This document shows, piece after piece, positions 44,622 to 54,087 of a DNA stretch of 64,000 nucleotides (position 1 is its first letter; every line of letters starts with the position of its first letter). This DNA is from Paludibacteraceae bacterium (lineage in GTDB: Bacteria > Bacteroidota > Bacteroidia > Bacteroidales > Paludibacteraceae). Under the pieces are notes generated by a model that was not told the origin of the DNA, did no database searches, and saw only the letters and a program-made list of their open reading frames with translations. Both the position numbers and the translations under genes were made by a program. The stretch lies in contig JAKSNK010000004.1 of the NCBI GenBank assembly GCA_024399835.1, positions 1 through 64,000 of the forward strand, given 5' to 3'.

Positions 44622-45803
44622 ATGTTGCCATTTTCTTCTATAATTATCATTTGTACCGCAGGAGCCCTGCTGATTTCATGGCTGGCTTTTCGCCCTTGCC
44701 TGAAATTTGCCAAGAAACATAACATTGTAGATAAACCCGATAAGCGTAAACTGCAAGACCATCCTGTCCCTGTTTTTGGAGGGGCTACTGTCGTATTAGG
44801 TATGCTACTACCATTGATTGGTATCATTTCCTTATTGCATGCTAATCAGTTTGGATATATTCTCGGAGCAATTCTCATTCTCTGGATTATTGGAGTGTTA
44901 GACGATGTCTATAAATTGAGTGCAAGTTTACGCTTTTTCCTCGAATTAGGGTTAATTTGGGTATTACTGTGGCAACCGCTCGTTGAAAGCAACGGACTGA
45001 TGATTAATAATCTGTGCGGTTTATTCGGACGATACGAGATTTCTCTCTTCACTGCCATTCCTTTAACTATGGTTGCTTGTGTTGGTATTATCAATTCCAT
45101 TAATTTGATTGACGGTGTAGATGGCTATTCCAGCGGCTATGGTATCATTACCAATATTATCTTTGCAACTATTTTCTTCGCTACAAACAATTACCCGATG
45201 GGTATTTTTGCCTCTGTAACGGCGGCTGCACTCATTCCATTTTATATGCATAATGTATTTGGGCAAAATAGTAAAATGTTTATTGGTGACGGTGGTAGTT
45301 TAGTGATTGGATTTGTCATGGCGTATGATGTATTGGCAATGTTGGATAGTCAATCACCTTGCCATATTTTAGTCAATCAGGGAATAGGAATGGTAGCAAT
45401 GACTTTGTCTATTTTATGTATTCCTGTTTTTGATACGCTGCGCGTGATGTTTGCACGTATGTTTCATGGTGAATCTCCCTTTATGCCGGATAAAACACAC
45501 CTGCATCATTTATTTATTGATATGGGATTCTCACATGCCGCTACTTCATCAACCATTATTTTCATTCAACTGACAGTTATTGCCATTTGGTATATCAGTT
45601 TCCTATGCGGATTGGGTATTGACGGACAATTTTACCTTGTTATATTCTTGGGCTTGAGTATATGCGGCTGGTACTACTATATGCGCCATTGTCAAAAGGT
45701 TAACAATACTATTTGGCAACGCTTTTGCCACATTGGGCAATGGACACACTTCGAGCATAAAGGTTTTTGGTTAACCATGCAACGAGTAATAGACAAATTA
45801 TAA
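44622..45803 (+). CDS. WecA/MraY-like undecaprenyl-phosphate sugar-1-phosphate transferase
   Basis: The 393-residue polytopic protein belongs to the GT4-type PNPT superfamily (PF00953). It has VDKPDKRKLQDHPVPVFGG, the Asp motif GVLDDVYKLSA, NLIDGVDGYSSGYG, and FIGDGGSLVIGF plus KTHLHHLFIDMG (the HxHH-like motif). It loads a sugar 1-phosphate, often GlcNAc-1-P, onto undecaprenyl phosphate to start glycan assembly. The C-terminus extends about 60 residues beyond WecA. A second priming enzyme of a different class is encoded at 47959. Confidence 0.92.
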   Translation: MLPFSSIIIICTAGALLISWLAFRPCLKFAKKHNIVDKPDKRKLQDHPVPVFGGATVVLGMLLPLIGIISLLHANQFGYILGAILILWIIGVLDDVYKLSASLRFFLELGLIWVLLWQPLVESNGLMINNLCGLFGRYEISLFTAIPLTMVACVGIINSINLIDGVDGYSSGYGIITNIIFATIFFATNNYPMGIFASVTAAALIPFYMHNVFGQNSKMFIGDGGSLVIGFVMAYDVLAMLDSQSPCHILVNQGIGMVAMTLSILCIPVFDTLRVMFARMFHGESPFMPDKTHLHHLFIDMGFSHAATSSTIIFIQLTVIAIWYISFLCGLGIDGQFYLVIFLGLSICGWYYYMRHCQKVNNTIWQRFCHIGQWTHFEHKGFWLTMQRVIDKL

Positions 45804-45805
45804 TC

Positions 45806-46753
45806 ATGATACCTTCGGTTTCCATAATATGCCCCTGCTATAACGAGAAGTTATACATTCAGGACTGCATCAATAGCATTGCCCGGCAAGACTACGACTT
45901 GTCGCAAGTAGAAGTATTGATAATTGACGGAATGAGTACCGATGGCACGCGCGAGATTATTCGGCAAATGCAGCAAACTTATTCGTGGTTGCACTTGATT
46001 GACAATCCCCGTCACATCGCTTCTACGGCAATGAATATCGGTTTGAAGCAGGCACAAGGCGAATATATTGTCCGTATTGATACACACGCTGTTTATCCCG
46101 TGAGTTATATTTCCACTTTGTTACACCATCTGATTACCCTTCCGAATGCCCAAAATGTAGGAGCCGTATGCCGGACATTGCCTGCTAACGATACACCCAT
46201 CGCACAGGCGATTGCTCTCACTATCTCGCATAAGTTTGGTGTTGGCAATTCTCTATTCCGGGTAGGCGTACATCAAATCACCGAAACGGACACCGTGCCT
46301 TTTGGCTGTTGGCACAAACAATGGGTAAACGATTTGGGTGGGTTTGACGAAGAACTGATTCGCAACCAGGACGATGAATTTAATGCACGCACGATCGAAA
46401 GAGGAGGCAAGATATATCTTATTCCAAACCTATCGGTAGATTATTATGCCCGCCCTACATTAAACAAGACTTGGCAGATGTTCTATCAGTACGGATTATT
46501 CAAGCCATTGGTCAACCACAAGCGAAACCACCCTGCCACATTACGACAGTTTATTCCGCCACTCTTTGTATTGGGACTTATACCTGCTTTGCCTATCTAT
46601 TTGTGCATTATCGGTGGCATCTCACTTAAGTACCATAATGCAGCACTTATGCTAACCTTCCCTACTGTCCATATAAGTTATGGGATAGGATATTGGATAG
46701 GTCTGTATAAAGTTTTAACACATCAGTCATTCATCGTTCAAAGTAATCATTAA
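45806..46753 (+). CDS. Family 2 glycosyltransferase (ExoA-like)
   Basis: From the ATG at 45806 (2 bases after the WecA-like stop) the 315-residue GT2 protein starts MIPSVSIICPCYNEKLYIQD, with LIIDGMSTDGTREII, YIVRIDTHAVYP (DxH in place of DxD) and NQDDEFNARTIERGG. The C-terminus has two membrane segments (about 255-300), as in succinoglycan ExoA-like enzymes. The DxH variant is usual in this subgroup. Confidence 0.88.
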   Translation: MIPSVSIICPCYNEKLYIQDCINSIARQDYDLSQVEVLIIDGMSTDGTREIIRQMQQTYSWLHLIDNPRHIASTAMNIGLKQAQGEYIVRIDTHAVYPVSYISTLLHHLITLPNAQNVGAVCRTLPANDTPIAQAIALTISHKFGVGNSLFRVGVHQITETDTVPFGCWHKQWVNDLGGFDEELIRNQDDEFNARTIERGGKIYLIPNLSVDYYARPTLNKTWQMFYQYGLFKPLVNHKRNHPATLRQFIPPLFVLGLIPALPIYLCIIGGISLKYHNAALMLTFPTVHISYGIGYWIGLYKVLTHQSFIVQSNH

Positions 46754-46766
46754 TTCGTCATATAAT

Positions 46767-47975
46767 ATGAATCTGAAATTACGCAACATCCCATTTTCGC
46801 CTCCTGACATTACCGAGGCAGAGGCAAATTTAGTAAAAGAGGCATTACTATCCGGTTGGATTACTACCGGTCCTAAGACCAAAGAATTTGAACGCCGCAT
46901 TGCTTCATTCTGTCATACATCCAAGGCAGTTTGCCTCAATTCGGCAACGGCAGCCATGGAACTCACATTGCGTGTATTAGGCATCGGACCCGGCGACGAA
47001 ATCATTGTACCTGCTTATACCTATACTGCTACGGCTTCTGTCGGCTTGCATGTTGGGGCAAAAGTTGTTATGGTAGATTCCCAAGCAAATAATGTACAAA
47101 TGGACTATGATGCCCTTGAACGCGCCATCACACCGCGCACGAAGGTAATTATGCCGGTTGATTTAGGCGGTATCGTTTGCGATTATGAGCGCATTATGCA
47201 GATTGTGGAAGCCAAACGCGCCCTGTTTACACCCGACAACGACATACAGCGTGCATTTGGCCGTTGTATCGTCTTGGCTGATGCTGCACATGCCTTCGGT
47301 GCACAATGGCACGGCAAGATGTGTGGCGAAATAGCAGATTTTACATCCTTCTCTTTTCATGCCGTTAAAAACCTCACAACAGCCGAAGGAGGTGCCGTTG
47401 TGTGGAGAGATATACCCGGTATAGACAATGAGGAGTTGTACCATCAATACCAACTGCTCAGTTTGCACGGTCAAAACAAAGATGCACTAGCAAAAACTCA
47501 ATTGGGTGCTTGGGAATACGACATCAAAGGGGCGTATTTCAAATGCAATATGACCGACATTATGGCTGCTATAGGGTTGGTACAATTAGACCGCTACCCT
47601 GCTCTATTGAAACGCCGTCGTGAAATAATCGGGCAGTACAACAATGGGCTCAAGGACTTGAATGTAAAGGTGCTCAACCATTATTCCGATACGCACGCCT
47701 CTTCAGGTCACCTATATTTAGTCAGAATGCCGGATAAGACATTGGAACAACGCAATGCCATCATTACCCGAATGGCAGAATTAGGTGTAGCTACCAATGT
47801 CCACTACAAGCCATTACCGATGATGACAGCTTATCGTGCTTTAGGGCTGGACATTAAGGACTATCCCAATGCTTACAACTTATTCCACAATGAGATAACG
47901 CTACCGCTGCATACGCGTCTCTCAAATGAAGATATTGAATATATACTAACTGCCTTCCATGAAGCGACTCTTTGA
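46767..47975 (+). CDS. DegT/DnrJ/EryC1/StrS-family sugar aminotransferase
   Basis: The 402-residue PLP enzyme has the fold-I family order: IPFSPPDITEAEANLVKEAL, SATAAMELTLRVLGI, IVPAYTYTATASVGLHVGA, DAAHAFGAQWHGKM, and the PLP lysine in SFHAVKNLTTAEGG. It would aminate the 4-keto sugar made by the 4,6-dehydratase at 48545. This pairing, next to a PglC-like transferase, parallels the Pgl bacillosamine pathway. Its end overlaps the PglC-like gene by 17 bases. Confidence 0.92.
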   Translation: MNLKLRNIPFSPPDITEAEANLVKEALLSGWITTGPKTKEFERRIASFCHTSKAVCLNSATAAMELTLRVLGIGPGDEIIVPAYTYTATASVGLHVGAKVVMVDSQANNVQMDYDALERAITPRTKVIMPVDLGGIVCDYERIMQIVEAKRALFTPDNDIQRAFGRCIVLADAAHAFGAQWHGKMCGEIADFTSFSFHAVKNLTTAEGGAVVWRDIPGIDNEELYHQYQLLSLHGQNKDALAKTQLGAWEYDIKGAYFKCNMTDIMAAIGLVQLDRYPALLKRRREIIGQYNNGLKDLNVKVLNHYSDTHASSGHLYLVRMPDKTLEQRNAIITRMAELGVATNVHYKPLPMMTAYRALGLDIKDYPNAYNLFHNEITLPLHTRLSNEDIEYILTAFHEATL

Positions 47976-48540
47976 TATATTGTGTGCCTTGCTCGGATTG
48001 GTGCTACTCAGTCCGCTCTTGATTATTACTGCCGTTTGGGTCAAATGCGACTCTAATGGACCTGTCTTCTACCGCCAACAGCGTGTAGGGCGTTTCAATC
48101 GGGACTTTAATATCCTCAAATTCCGCTCTATGTATATGGATAGCGACCGAAAAGGACTACTCACCGTAGGAGGAAAAGATTCACGCATCACGCGTGCCGG
48201 ATATTATATCCGTAAATACAAAGTGGACGAGTTGCCACAGTTAATCAATGTACTGAAGGGCGATATGTCGTTTGTCGGTCCTCGCCCCGAAGTGCGAAAG
48301 TATGTCAATTTATACACGGAGGAACAACTGCATGTATTGGATGTCCGTCCTGGAATAACTGATGCAGCGAGTATAAAATACCGCAATGAGAATGATCTTC
48401 TTGCTGCACAATCCAACCCTGAGCAATACTACATTGATGTCATTATGCCCGATAAATTGGCAATCAATTTAGACTATGTTCGTCACCATTCGCTTATTGG
48501 AGATTTGAAATTAATACTACAAACTTTTAGAGCTATTTGA
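47959..48540 (+). CDS. PglC-like monotopic phosphoglycosyl transferase
   Basis: The 193-residue protein is a small initiating sugar transferase (PF02397). It has one N-terminal re-entrant membrane segment (LFDILCALLGLVLLSPLLII), FYRQQRVGRFNRDFNILKFR, the catalytic Asp-Glu pair in KVDELPQLINVLKGDMSFVG, and the PRPE motif. It transfers a sugar 1-phosphate to undecaprenyl phosphate by a covalent mechanism. It overlaps the aminotransferase gene, whose product may be its substrate. Confidence 0.93.
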   Translation: MKRLFDILCALLGLVLLSPLLIITAVWVKCDSNGPVFYRQQRVGRFNRDFNILKFRSMYMDSDRKGLLTVGGKDSRITRAGYYIRKYKVDELPQLINVLKGDMSFVGPRPEVRKYVNLYTEEQLHVLDVRPGITDAASIKYRNENDLLAAQSNPEQYYIDVIMPDKLAINLDYVRHHSLIGDLKLILQTFRAI

Positions 48541-48544
48541 TACC

Positions 48545-50476
48545 ATGATTAATCCGTTTACATCGTCCGACATCTTTTCACATATACCCGATTTGAAGTA
48601 TATGCCTCGTTGGGGAGTATTATTGATGGACATTATGCTATGTCTGTTGGCATTCCTGATTGCCATGCTGATAGGTAATAGTTTGTTCGACTATCATATG
48701 TGGAACATATCCTTGCAAGTTTGGCAACAATTATGTATATTGCTGGCTATTCAGGCATTGTCTTTCTATGTCTTTCACACCTATTCCGGCATTATTCGTT
48801 TCTCCACTTTTATAGACATTATTAAGGTACTATTCAGTATTTTATTATCGTCTGCATTGGTATTGATTCTCAACGCAATTGTTTATAACACTACAGGACA
48901 ACAATGGTTTCTCAATACTTCCATCGTCATCTATTTCGGAGCAGCATTTATTTTGCTATTTTGTTTCCGTGTAGGGGTCAAAACGATTTATGACGATATC
49001 GTAACCAATCGTTCCAATCACCGTAAAGTACTCATTTACGGAACAAAGTCTGCAGGGCAAGCCATTGCTAAAATGTTGCGTTCATCCGGTTATAGCAATG
49101 ATTATCTACCGATTGGATTTATTACAGACGGATTGGATATCAAGCACTATTCCATACAGGGGCTTAAGGTATATCCGATGGATGAACATCTGATAGAGAC
49201 CATGTCTAAATTAGGAGTAAAAGATGTCATAATCTCGCCTATCAAGATGGCGGAGATTAATCCGGCTACCGATTTAGAGATTTTCCTTAAGAACAATATC
49301 CGTGTTCTCAGTACGCCTCCTATTACCACTTGGGAGAAGAATGGTGACGAATACTCTAAAATCGGACGAATCGATTCGCTTCGCATTGAAGACCTGCTCG
49401 AACGACCGGTAATTAATATTGATACAGACAATGTGACATCTATCATTCACAATCAGATTGTATTGGTCACGGGCGCTGCCGGTAGTATAGGTTCGGAATT
49501 GGTGAGACAAGTGCTCAAGTACCAACCCAAAGCGGTTATTCTATTTGAACAAGCCGAGTCTCCCTTACATGACTTGAGAATGGATTTGCGCGTTGCATAT
49601 CCTGATGCACATATTATTCCCGTTATAGGGGATATACGCAATCGGGAAAAATTAGAACAGGTCTTTGCCCAATATCATCCGGCTATCGTCTTTCATGCTG
49701 CTGCTTACAAGCATGTGCCGTTGATGGAAGAATTCCCCAATGAAGCCATTCAAGCCAATGTGCTCGGAACTAAAAACATGGCGGATTTAGCAGTACAATA
49801 TGATGTAAAGCGTTTCGTAATGATATCTACCGACAAAGCCGTCAATCCTACCAATGTGATGGGAGCATCCAAACGAATTGCGGAAATTTATGTCCAGGCG
49901 CTCAACAACCACCTTGTTAAAGAGGGGCATACCAAGTTTATTACCACACGCTTTGGCAATGTATTGGGTTCGAACGGGTCTGTCATTCCGTATTTCAAAA
50001 AACAGATCGCAGCAGGAGGACCGGTAACAGTTACCCACCCCGACATTATTCGATTCTTTATGACTATTCCTGAAGCATGTACATTAGTTTTAGAAGCGGC
50101 TACATTGGGGCAAGGAGGAGAGATCTTTGTCTTTGACATGGGTAAACCCGTGCGTATTTTAGACTTAGCGAAGAATATGATTCGTTTAGCGGGCTTCCAA
50201 CCGGATAAAGATATCGCCATCACATTTACAGGACTCAGACCCGGCGAAAAGCTCTATGAAGAGTTACTCAATCAAAAGGAATTGACCATGCCGACTTCGA
50301 ACGAAAAGATCATGATTGCGCGTGTGCGCGAAGCCGATTATGAGACAATCTGCACACAAATAGATACATTAGTGTCATTAGCGAAAGAAGGCAATGCCAT
50401 GAAGACCGTCGCACAAATGAAACATATCGTACCTGAGTACATATCCAAAAACTCAATTTATGAACAATTAGACTAA
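48545..50476 (+). CDS. Membrane-anchored nucleotide-sugar 4,6-dehydratase (PglF/WbpM/CapD-like)
   Basis: The 643-residue protein has about four N-terminal membrane segments (about 20-140), a first Rossmann-like domain (KVLIYGTKSAGQAIAKML) and a catalytic SDR domain with LVTGAAGSIGSELVRQV, FHAAAYKHVPLMEEFPNEA and STDKAVNPTNVMGASKR. The usual YxxxK tyrosine is replaced by Met, as in the PglF/FlaA1 group. It turns UDP-GlcNAc (or similar) into the 4-keto-6-deoxy sugar used by the aminotransferase at 46767. It is the last gene of the locus. Confidence 0.93.
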   Translation: MINPFTSSDIFSHIPDLKYMPRWGVLLMDIMLCLLAFLIAMLIGNSLFDYHMWNISLQVWQQLCILLAIQALSFYVFHTYSGIIRFSTFIDIIKVLFSILLSSALVLILNAIVYNTTGQQWFLNTSIVIYFGAAFILLFCFRVGVKTIYDDIVTNRSNHRKVLIYGTKSAGQAIAKMLRSSGYSNDYLPIGFITDGLDIKHYSIQGLKVYPMDEHLIETMSKLGVKDVIISPIKMAEINPATDLEIFLKNNIRVLSTPPITTWEKNGDEYSKIGRIDSLRIEDLLERPVINIDTDNVTSIIHNQIVLVTGAAGSIGSELVRQVLKYQPKAVILFEQAESPLHDLRMDLRVAYPDAHIIPVIGDIRNREKLEQVFAQYHPAIVFHAAAYKHVPLMEEFPNEAIQANVLGTKNMADLAVQYDVKRFVMISTDKAVNPTNVMGASKRIAEIYVQALNNHLVKEGHTKFITTRFGNVLGSNGSVIPYFKKQIAAGGPVTVTHPDIIRFFMTIPEACTLVLEAATLGQGGEIFVFDMGKPVRILDLAKNMIRLAGFQPDKDIAITFTGLRPGEKLYEELLNQKELTMPTSNEKIMIARVREADYETICTQIDTLVSLAKEGNAMKTVAQMKHIVPEYISKNSIYEQLD

Positions 50477-50480
50477 TTAA

Positions 50481-50518
50481 CGATTCACCAATTCACCAAT
50501 TAACCAATTCACCAATAT
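50481..50518. repeat. ATTCACCA repeat upstream of ftsY
   Basis: CGATTCACCAATTCACCAAT and further CCAATTCACCAAT units fill the gap between the polysaccharide locus and ftsY. Related units occur inside ftsY at 50838-50898. Confidence 0.75.
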
Positions 50519-50522
50519 AGAT

Positions 50523-51509
50523 ATGGGATTTTTTGATTTATTTAAGAAGAACAAGACACAAGAAGAACAACAACAGGAAGTTGAAGTATTAAACGAGGGT
50601 TTACAAAAGACCAAGTCATCTGTTTTGGATAAGATTTCTCATGCCGTCGTGGGCAAATCTACCATAGATGACGATGTGCTTGATAATTTAGAGGAAGCGC
50701 TAATCACCTCTGATGTCGGCGTAGAAACAACTTTGCGTATCATTGAGCGTATTCAAACGCGCGTAGCAAAAGACAAGTATATCAATACTGCCGAACTCAA
50801 TCAACTGCTGGTAGAGGAAACCTGTGCATTACTTAACGATTCATCGGTTCACCAACTCAACGACTCACCGATTCACCAATCCACCGATTCACAAACTCCT
50901 TATGTCATTATGGTTGTGGGCGTGAATGGCGTAGGTAAGACCACTACGATAGGCAAACTTGCCAAGCAGTTCAAAGATGCCGGCAAAAAGGTATATCTGG
51001 GTGCTGCAGACACTTTCCGTGCAGCAGCAGTAGAGCAACTATGTATATGGGGCGAGCGTGTAGGTGTACCTGTTATCAAACAGCAACAAGGGTCAGACCC
51101 TGCTTCGGTGGCTTTTGACACATTGCAATCTGCCGTTAAGAACAATGCCGATGTCGTGCTCATTGACACGGCAGGTCGTCTGCATAACAAGATTAACCTG
51201 ATGAATGAACTGACTAAGATTAAGACCGTTATGCAAAAGGTTGTTCCGAATGCCCCGCACGATGTCATGCTCGTTTTGGATGGCTCGACAGGTCAAAATG
51301 CGTTTGAGCAAGCCAAACAGTTCACACAAGCCACGCAAGTGACATCGTTGGCTATTACTAAATTGGACGGTACAGCCAAAGGCGGTGTAGTGATTGGTAT
51401 ATCTGACCAATTCCACATACCTGTGCGCTATATTGGTGTCGGCGAAAAAGTAGAAGACCTCCGTGTATTCGACAAAGAGGCATTTGTCAAGAGTGTATTA
51501 GGAATGTAA
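50523..51509 (+). CDS. ftsY: Signal recognition particle receptor FtsY, with repeat-derived insert
   Basis: FtsY is the SRP receptor GTPase that delivers nascent membrane proteins to the translocon. The 328-residue protein has a short acidic N-terminal (A) domain, an N domain (LDKISHAVVGKSTIDDDVLD, then ALITSDVGVETTLRII), P-loop GVNGVGKT at 133-140, DTFRAAAVEQL, LIDTAGRLHNKINLM and TKLDGTAKGG. Residues about 105-125 (NDSSVHQLNDSPIHQSTDSQ) have no counterpart in family members I recall and are encoded by the CGATTCACCA-type repeat (50838-50898) also seen just upstream. The insert lies in the linker before the P-loop, in frame. Confidence 0.95.
   Translation: MGFFDLFKKNKTQEEQQQEVEVLNEGLQKTKSSVLDKISHAVVGKSTIDDDVLDNLEEALITSDVGVETTLRIIERIQTRVAKDKYINTAELNQLLVEETCALLNDSSVHQLNDSPIHQSTDSQTPYVIMVVGVNGVGKTTTIGKLAKQFKDAGKKVYLGAADTFRAAAVEQLCIWGERVGVPVIKQQQGSDPASVAFDTLQSAVKNNADVVLIDTAGRLHNKINLMNELTKIKTVMQKVVPNAPHDVMLVLDGSTGQNAFEQAKQFTQATQVTSLAITKLDGTAKGGVVIGISDQFHIPVRYIGVGEKVEDLRVFDKEAFVKSVLGM
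50838..50898. repeat. ATTCACCA-type repeat inside ftsY
   Basis: Units such as CGGTTCACCAACTCAACGA, CACCGATTCACCAAT and CACCGATTCAC follow one another in frame and encode the His/Asp/Ser-rich insert in FtsY. Confidence 0.8.
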
Positions 51510-51535
51510 GCAAGATCGAGGCATAATAAGCAGTT

Positions 51536-52849
51536 ATGGAACGAAAACGCTTTTACCAATATTTATGGTCTGCCATATTGACTTCGTTGAGCGGTACGCT
51601 ATGCGTGCAGATTGACGGAATCATTGTCAGCCATTTATTAGGCGCTAACGCGTTCGCTGCCATTGGTGCGCTTATGCCGTTGGTACAAATACAACTGACT
51701 CTATGCCTATTGGTAGGAATAGGTGGCGCCGTCTATTTGGCAGTAGCCGTCGGGGCTGACGACAAACCGTTATGTACACGGACATTTCAACTGACACTTC
51801 TATCTTTACTCATCTTGGGTGTACCCTTTATGCTAACGGCATGGCAGAGTGAATGGGTCGCTTCATGCTTTTGTCACGCGACCGAGATAGTTCCTTTTGC
51901 CGCCGACTATGCCCGTGTACTGCTATTATCTGCACCTTTCTATCTGCTATTGCAAGGTTCGGGAGCATTGGTGCGCGCCGAGGGATTTCCCAAGCGTGTC
52001 TTATACGCAATTATCATTGCCAACTGCCTCAATTTATGCGGAGACTTTCTATTCATATCAGGTTTGCACATGGGTATAGCCGGTGCAGCATGGTCAACTA
52101 CACTCAGTAATATGGTGGCAACCGTCATTATACTACTACGCCAATCGCCGTATATGGTAGAAACAAAAGGTATATCGACCTTATCCAACCGCAAGATACT
52201 AAGTCAACTACTCTTAACCGGTGCACCTGTGGCATTGGCATCCGTCGCTATGTTCCTGAGGTTGAGTTATTTGACCGGCACGATATCCGAACTGTTGGGT
52301 GCAGAAGGCATTGTCGTACTGTCGTTTGTTATGTCGATTTTCCTTTTGATTAATCTGCTGGTGGCAGGTACAACCCAAGCGTTACAACCATTAGCAGGAC
52401 AATACATCGGGCAAGGCGACGAACCGGCATTATATCGCACATGCCGTCGCGCACTATCATTTACACTCGCATCGTCACTATTTATGACACTACTGATGAT
52501 TGTGCTGGCAAAACCTTTCTGCCACCTATACGGCGTGGCAGACCATATAGGAGCAGCCGTACCTGCCTTGCGCATTTTTGCGTTGAGTGCCACTTTCTCC
52601 TCGTTGGGATATGTGATGATGGTCATCCATCAAGTAATGGGCAACAAAGTCAAATCCATCGTTCTTGCTGTCCTGCAACCGATACTTTTGATTCCTGTCT
52701 TCTATCTATTCACCACCCCTATTCTACCCTCCGGAATCAATTATATATGGTGGTCCTTCCTAATTGCCGAATCAATAAATTTAATCATTGTTATAATACT
52801 TTCTCATCATGTTCTCACATCCATCTTTACAACTCGAACACGCCACTGA
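51536..52849 (+). CDS. MATE-family efflux transporter
   Basis: The 437-residue protein has twelve membrane segments and the MATE two-fold pattern: QIDGIIVSHLLGANAFAAIG, then QGSGALVRAEGFPKRVLY, and in the second half TQALQPLAGQYIGQGDE. MATE proteins export cationic drugs or metabolites with Na+ or H+. It lies 26 bases after ftsY, and its last 41 bases overlap the next gene. Confidence 0.9.
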   Translation: MERKRFYQYLWSAILTSLSGTLCVQIDGIIVSHLLGANAFAAIGALMPLVQIQLTLCLLVGIGGAVYLAVAVGADDKPLCTRTFQLTLLSLLILGVPFMLTAWQSEWVASCFCHATEIVPFAADYARVLLLSAPFYLLLQGSGALVRAEGFPKRVLYAIIIANCLNLCGDFLFISGLHMGIAGAAWSTTLSNMVATVIILLRQSPYMVETKGISTLSNRKILSQLLLTGAPVALASVAMFLRLSYLTGTISELLGAEGIVVLSFVMSIFLLINLLVAGTTQALQPLAGQYIGQGDEPALYRTCRRALSFTLASSLFMTLLMIVLAKPFCHLYGVADHIGAAVPALRIFALSATFSSLGYVMMVIHQVMGNKVKSIVLAVLQPILLIPVFYLFTTPILPSGINYIWWSFLIAESINLIIVIILSHHVLTSIFTTRTRH

Positions 52850-54065
52850 TATTTTGACCATCGCACGCAAAGCGCCCTATTATGCCCACAAGTACGCCTC
52901 TGTGGGCGACATACACAGTTGGGAAGACTGGTCTCGCGTGCCCGTATTGGAGCGACAGGAACTATACGATAATACTTACCCACGCTCCACGGATATGTTC
53001 ACCGGACCGCTGCAAGATGCCTTTGTTAGCAGTACCGGCGGCTCGTCGGGCACAGCACGCACTATCGTGCTAAGCGGAGAAGAATGGGAAATGATGAACC
53101 AACGGCAAGCACAAGCGTTTGCGGCTCTCCATGTGCGTCCGACGGATATCGTGGCGAATATGTTTGTAGCAGGTCATCTATGGCCGTCCTTTATCGGCGC
53201 ACACGAGATGATAATGCGCAATCATTGTGTTCACCTGCCCATTTCCGCCAATATAGGAGTAGAAGAAGCATATAAAATCTGCCGCGAGTACAAACCAACC
53301 GTCATGATTTCGCTGCCCACTTTCTTTGTGCTGATGGCGGATATGGCAAAGAAAGAAGGTCGTCCGTTTGAGGGACTGCGTATGATTGCCTATGTGGGAG
53401 AACAACTCAGCCGGGAAGCAGAAGAATATGCCCGCAAGTGGCTCGGCTGTACCGAAGTTAAGCCACTCGCATATACCAGCGGAGACTGCGGTATAATGGG
53501 TTATCAAACCGACGATTGCGGTTTCGGCGAATACCATACACTCAACGATTTCCAGTTGATTGAAATAGTCAACCCCGATACGATGCAACCTGTAGGCATG
53601 GGCGAGAAAGGCGAGATACTCGTCACTTCCCTTTGCCGCAAGTTCCACCCTATCATCCGCTACCGCATAGGCGATATGGCGATGTGGCTAAGCGAAGACA
53701 AGTACCGTCTAATGGGGCGTTCGGGCGAAGACTTCAAATTAGGCGGCGCCTATATTACCGTGGGTGAATTTGAGCGTGCCGTCAGCGAAATAGATGCCCT
53801 GTCGCTCAATTTTGTAATCGAGTTAAACGACATAGGCGGTCAAATGGACTTGATTATTCGTGTAGAGTGCGACCAGCCGGAACAACATACAGCGGAGGCA
53901 CGCCAACTGGAGGACTTATTGGCAGCGCGTATCGAGCCCATCGGCGGCGGACGAGACAAAGGATTTTTCCACCACTACGAAGTACAATTAGTACCATTAG
54001 GGACTCTGCCACGCAATCCGATTACGGGTAAAATAAAGAAAGTAGTTGACCACCGCGTGGTCTAA
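52809..54065 (+). CDS. Phenylacetate-CoA ligase-like (PaaK/CapK) adenylate-forming enzyme
   Basis: The 418-residue protein has the ANL-superfamily P-loop SSTGGSSGTARTIVLSG, VANMFVAGHLWPSFIG, a LAYTSGDCGIMGYQ motif, RYRIGDMAMWL and a C-terminal GRSGEDFKLGGAYITVGEFE with the lysine GKIKKV near the end. It activates a carboxylate with ATP; the acceptor (CoA or other) and substrate are unknown. The ATG at 52809 overlaps the MATE gene by 41 bases; a later start is possible. It converges with the sirtuin gene. Confidence 0.87.
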   Translation: MFSHPSLQLEHATDILTIARKAPYYAHKYASVGDIHSWEDWSRVPVLERQELYDNTYPRSTDMFTGPLQDAFVSSTGGSSGTARTIVLSGEEWEMMNQRQAQAFAALHVRPTDIVANMFVAGHLWPSFIGAHEMIMRNHCVHLPISANIGVEEAYKICREYKPTVMISLPTFFVLMADMAKKEGRPFEGLRMIAYVGEQLSREAEEYARKWLGCTEVKPLAYTSGDCGIMGYQTDDCGFGEYHTLNDFQLIEIVNPDTMQPVGMGEKGEILVTSLCRKFHPIIRYRIGDMAMWLSEDKYRLMGRSGEDFKLGGAYITVGEFERAVSEIDALSLNFVIELNDIGGQMDLIIRVECDQPEQHTAEARQLEDLLAARIEPIGGGRDKGFFHHYEVQLVPLGTLPRNPITGKIKKVVDHRVV

Positions 54066-54087
54066 ACAACTGCGATAGACAGGAGAA

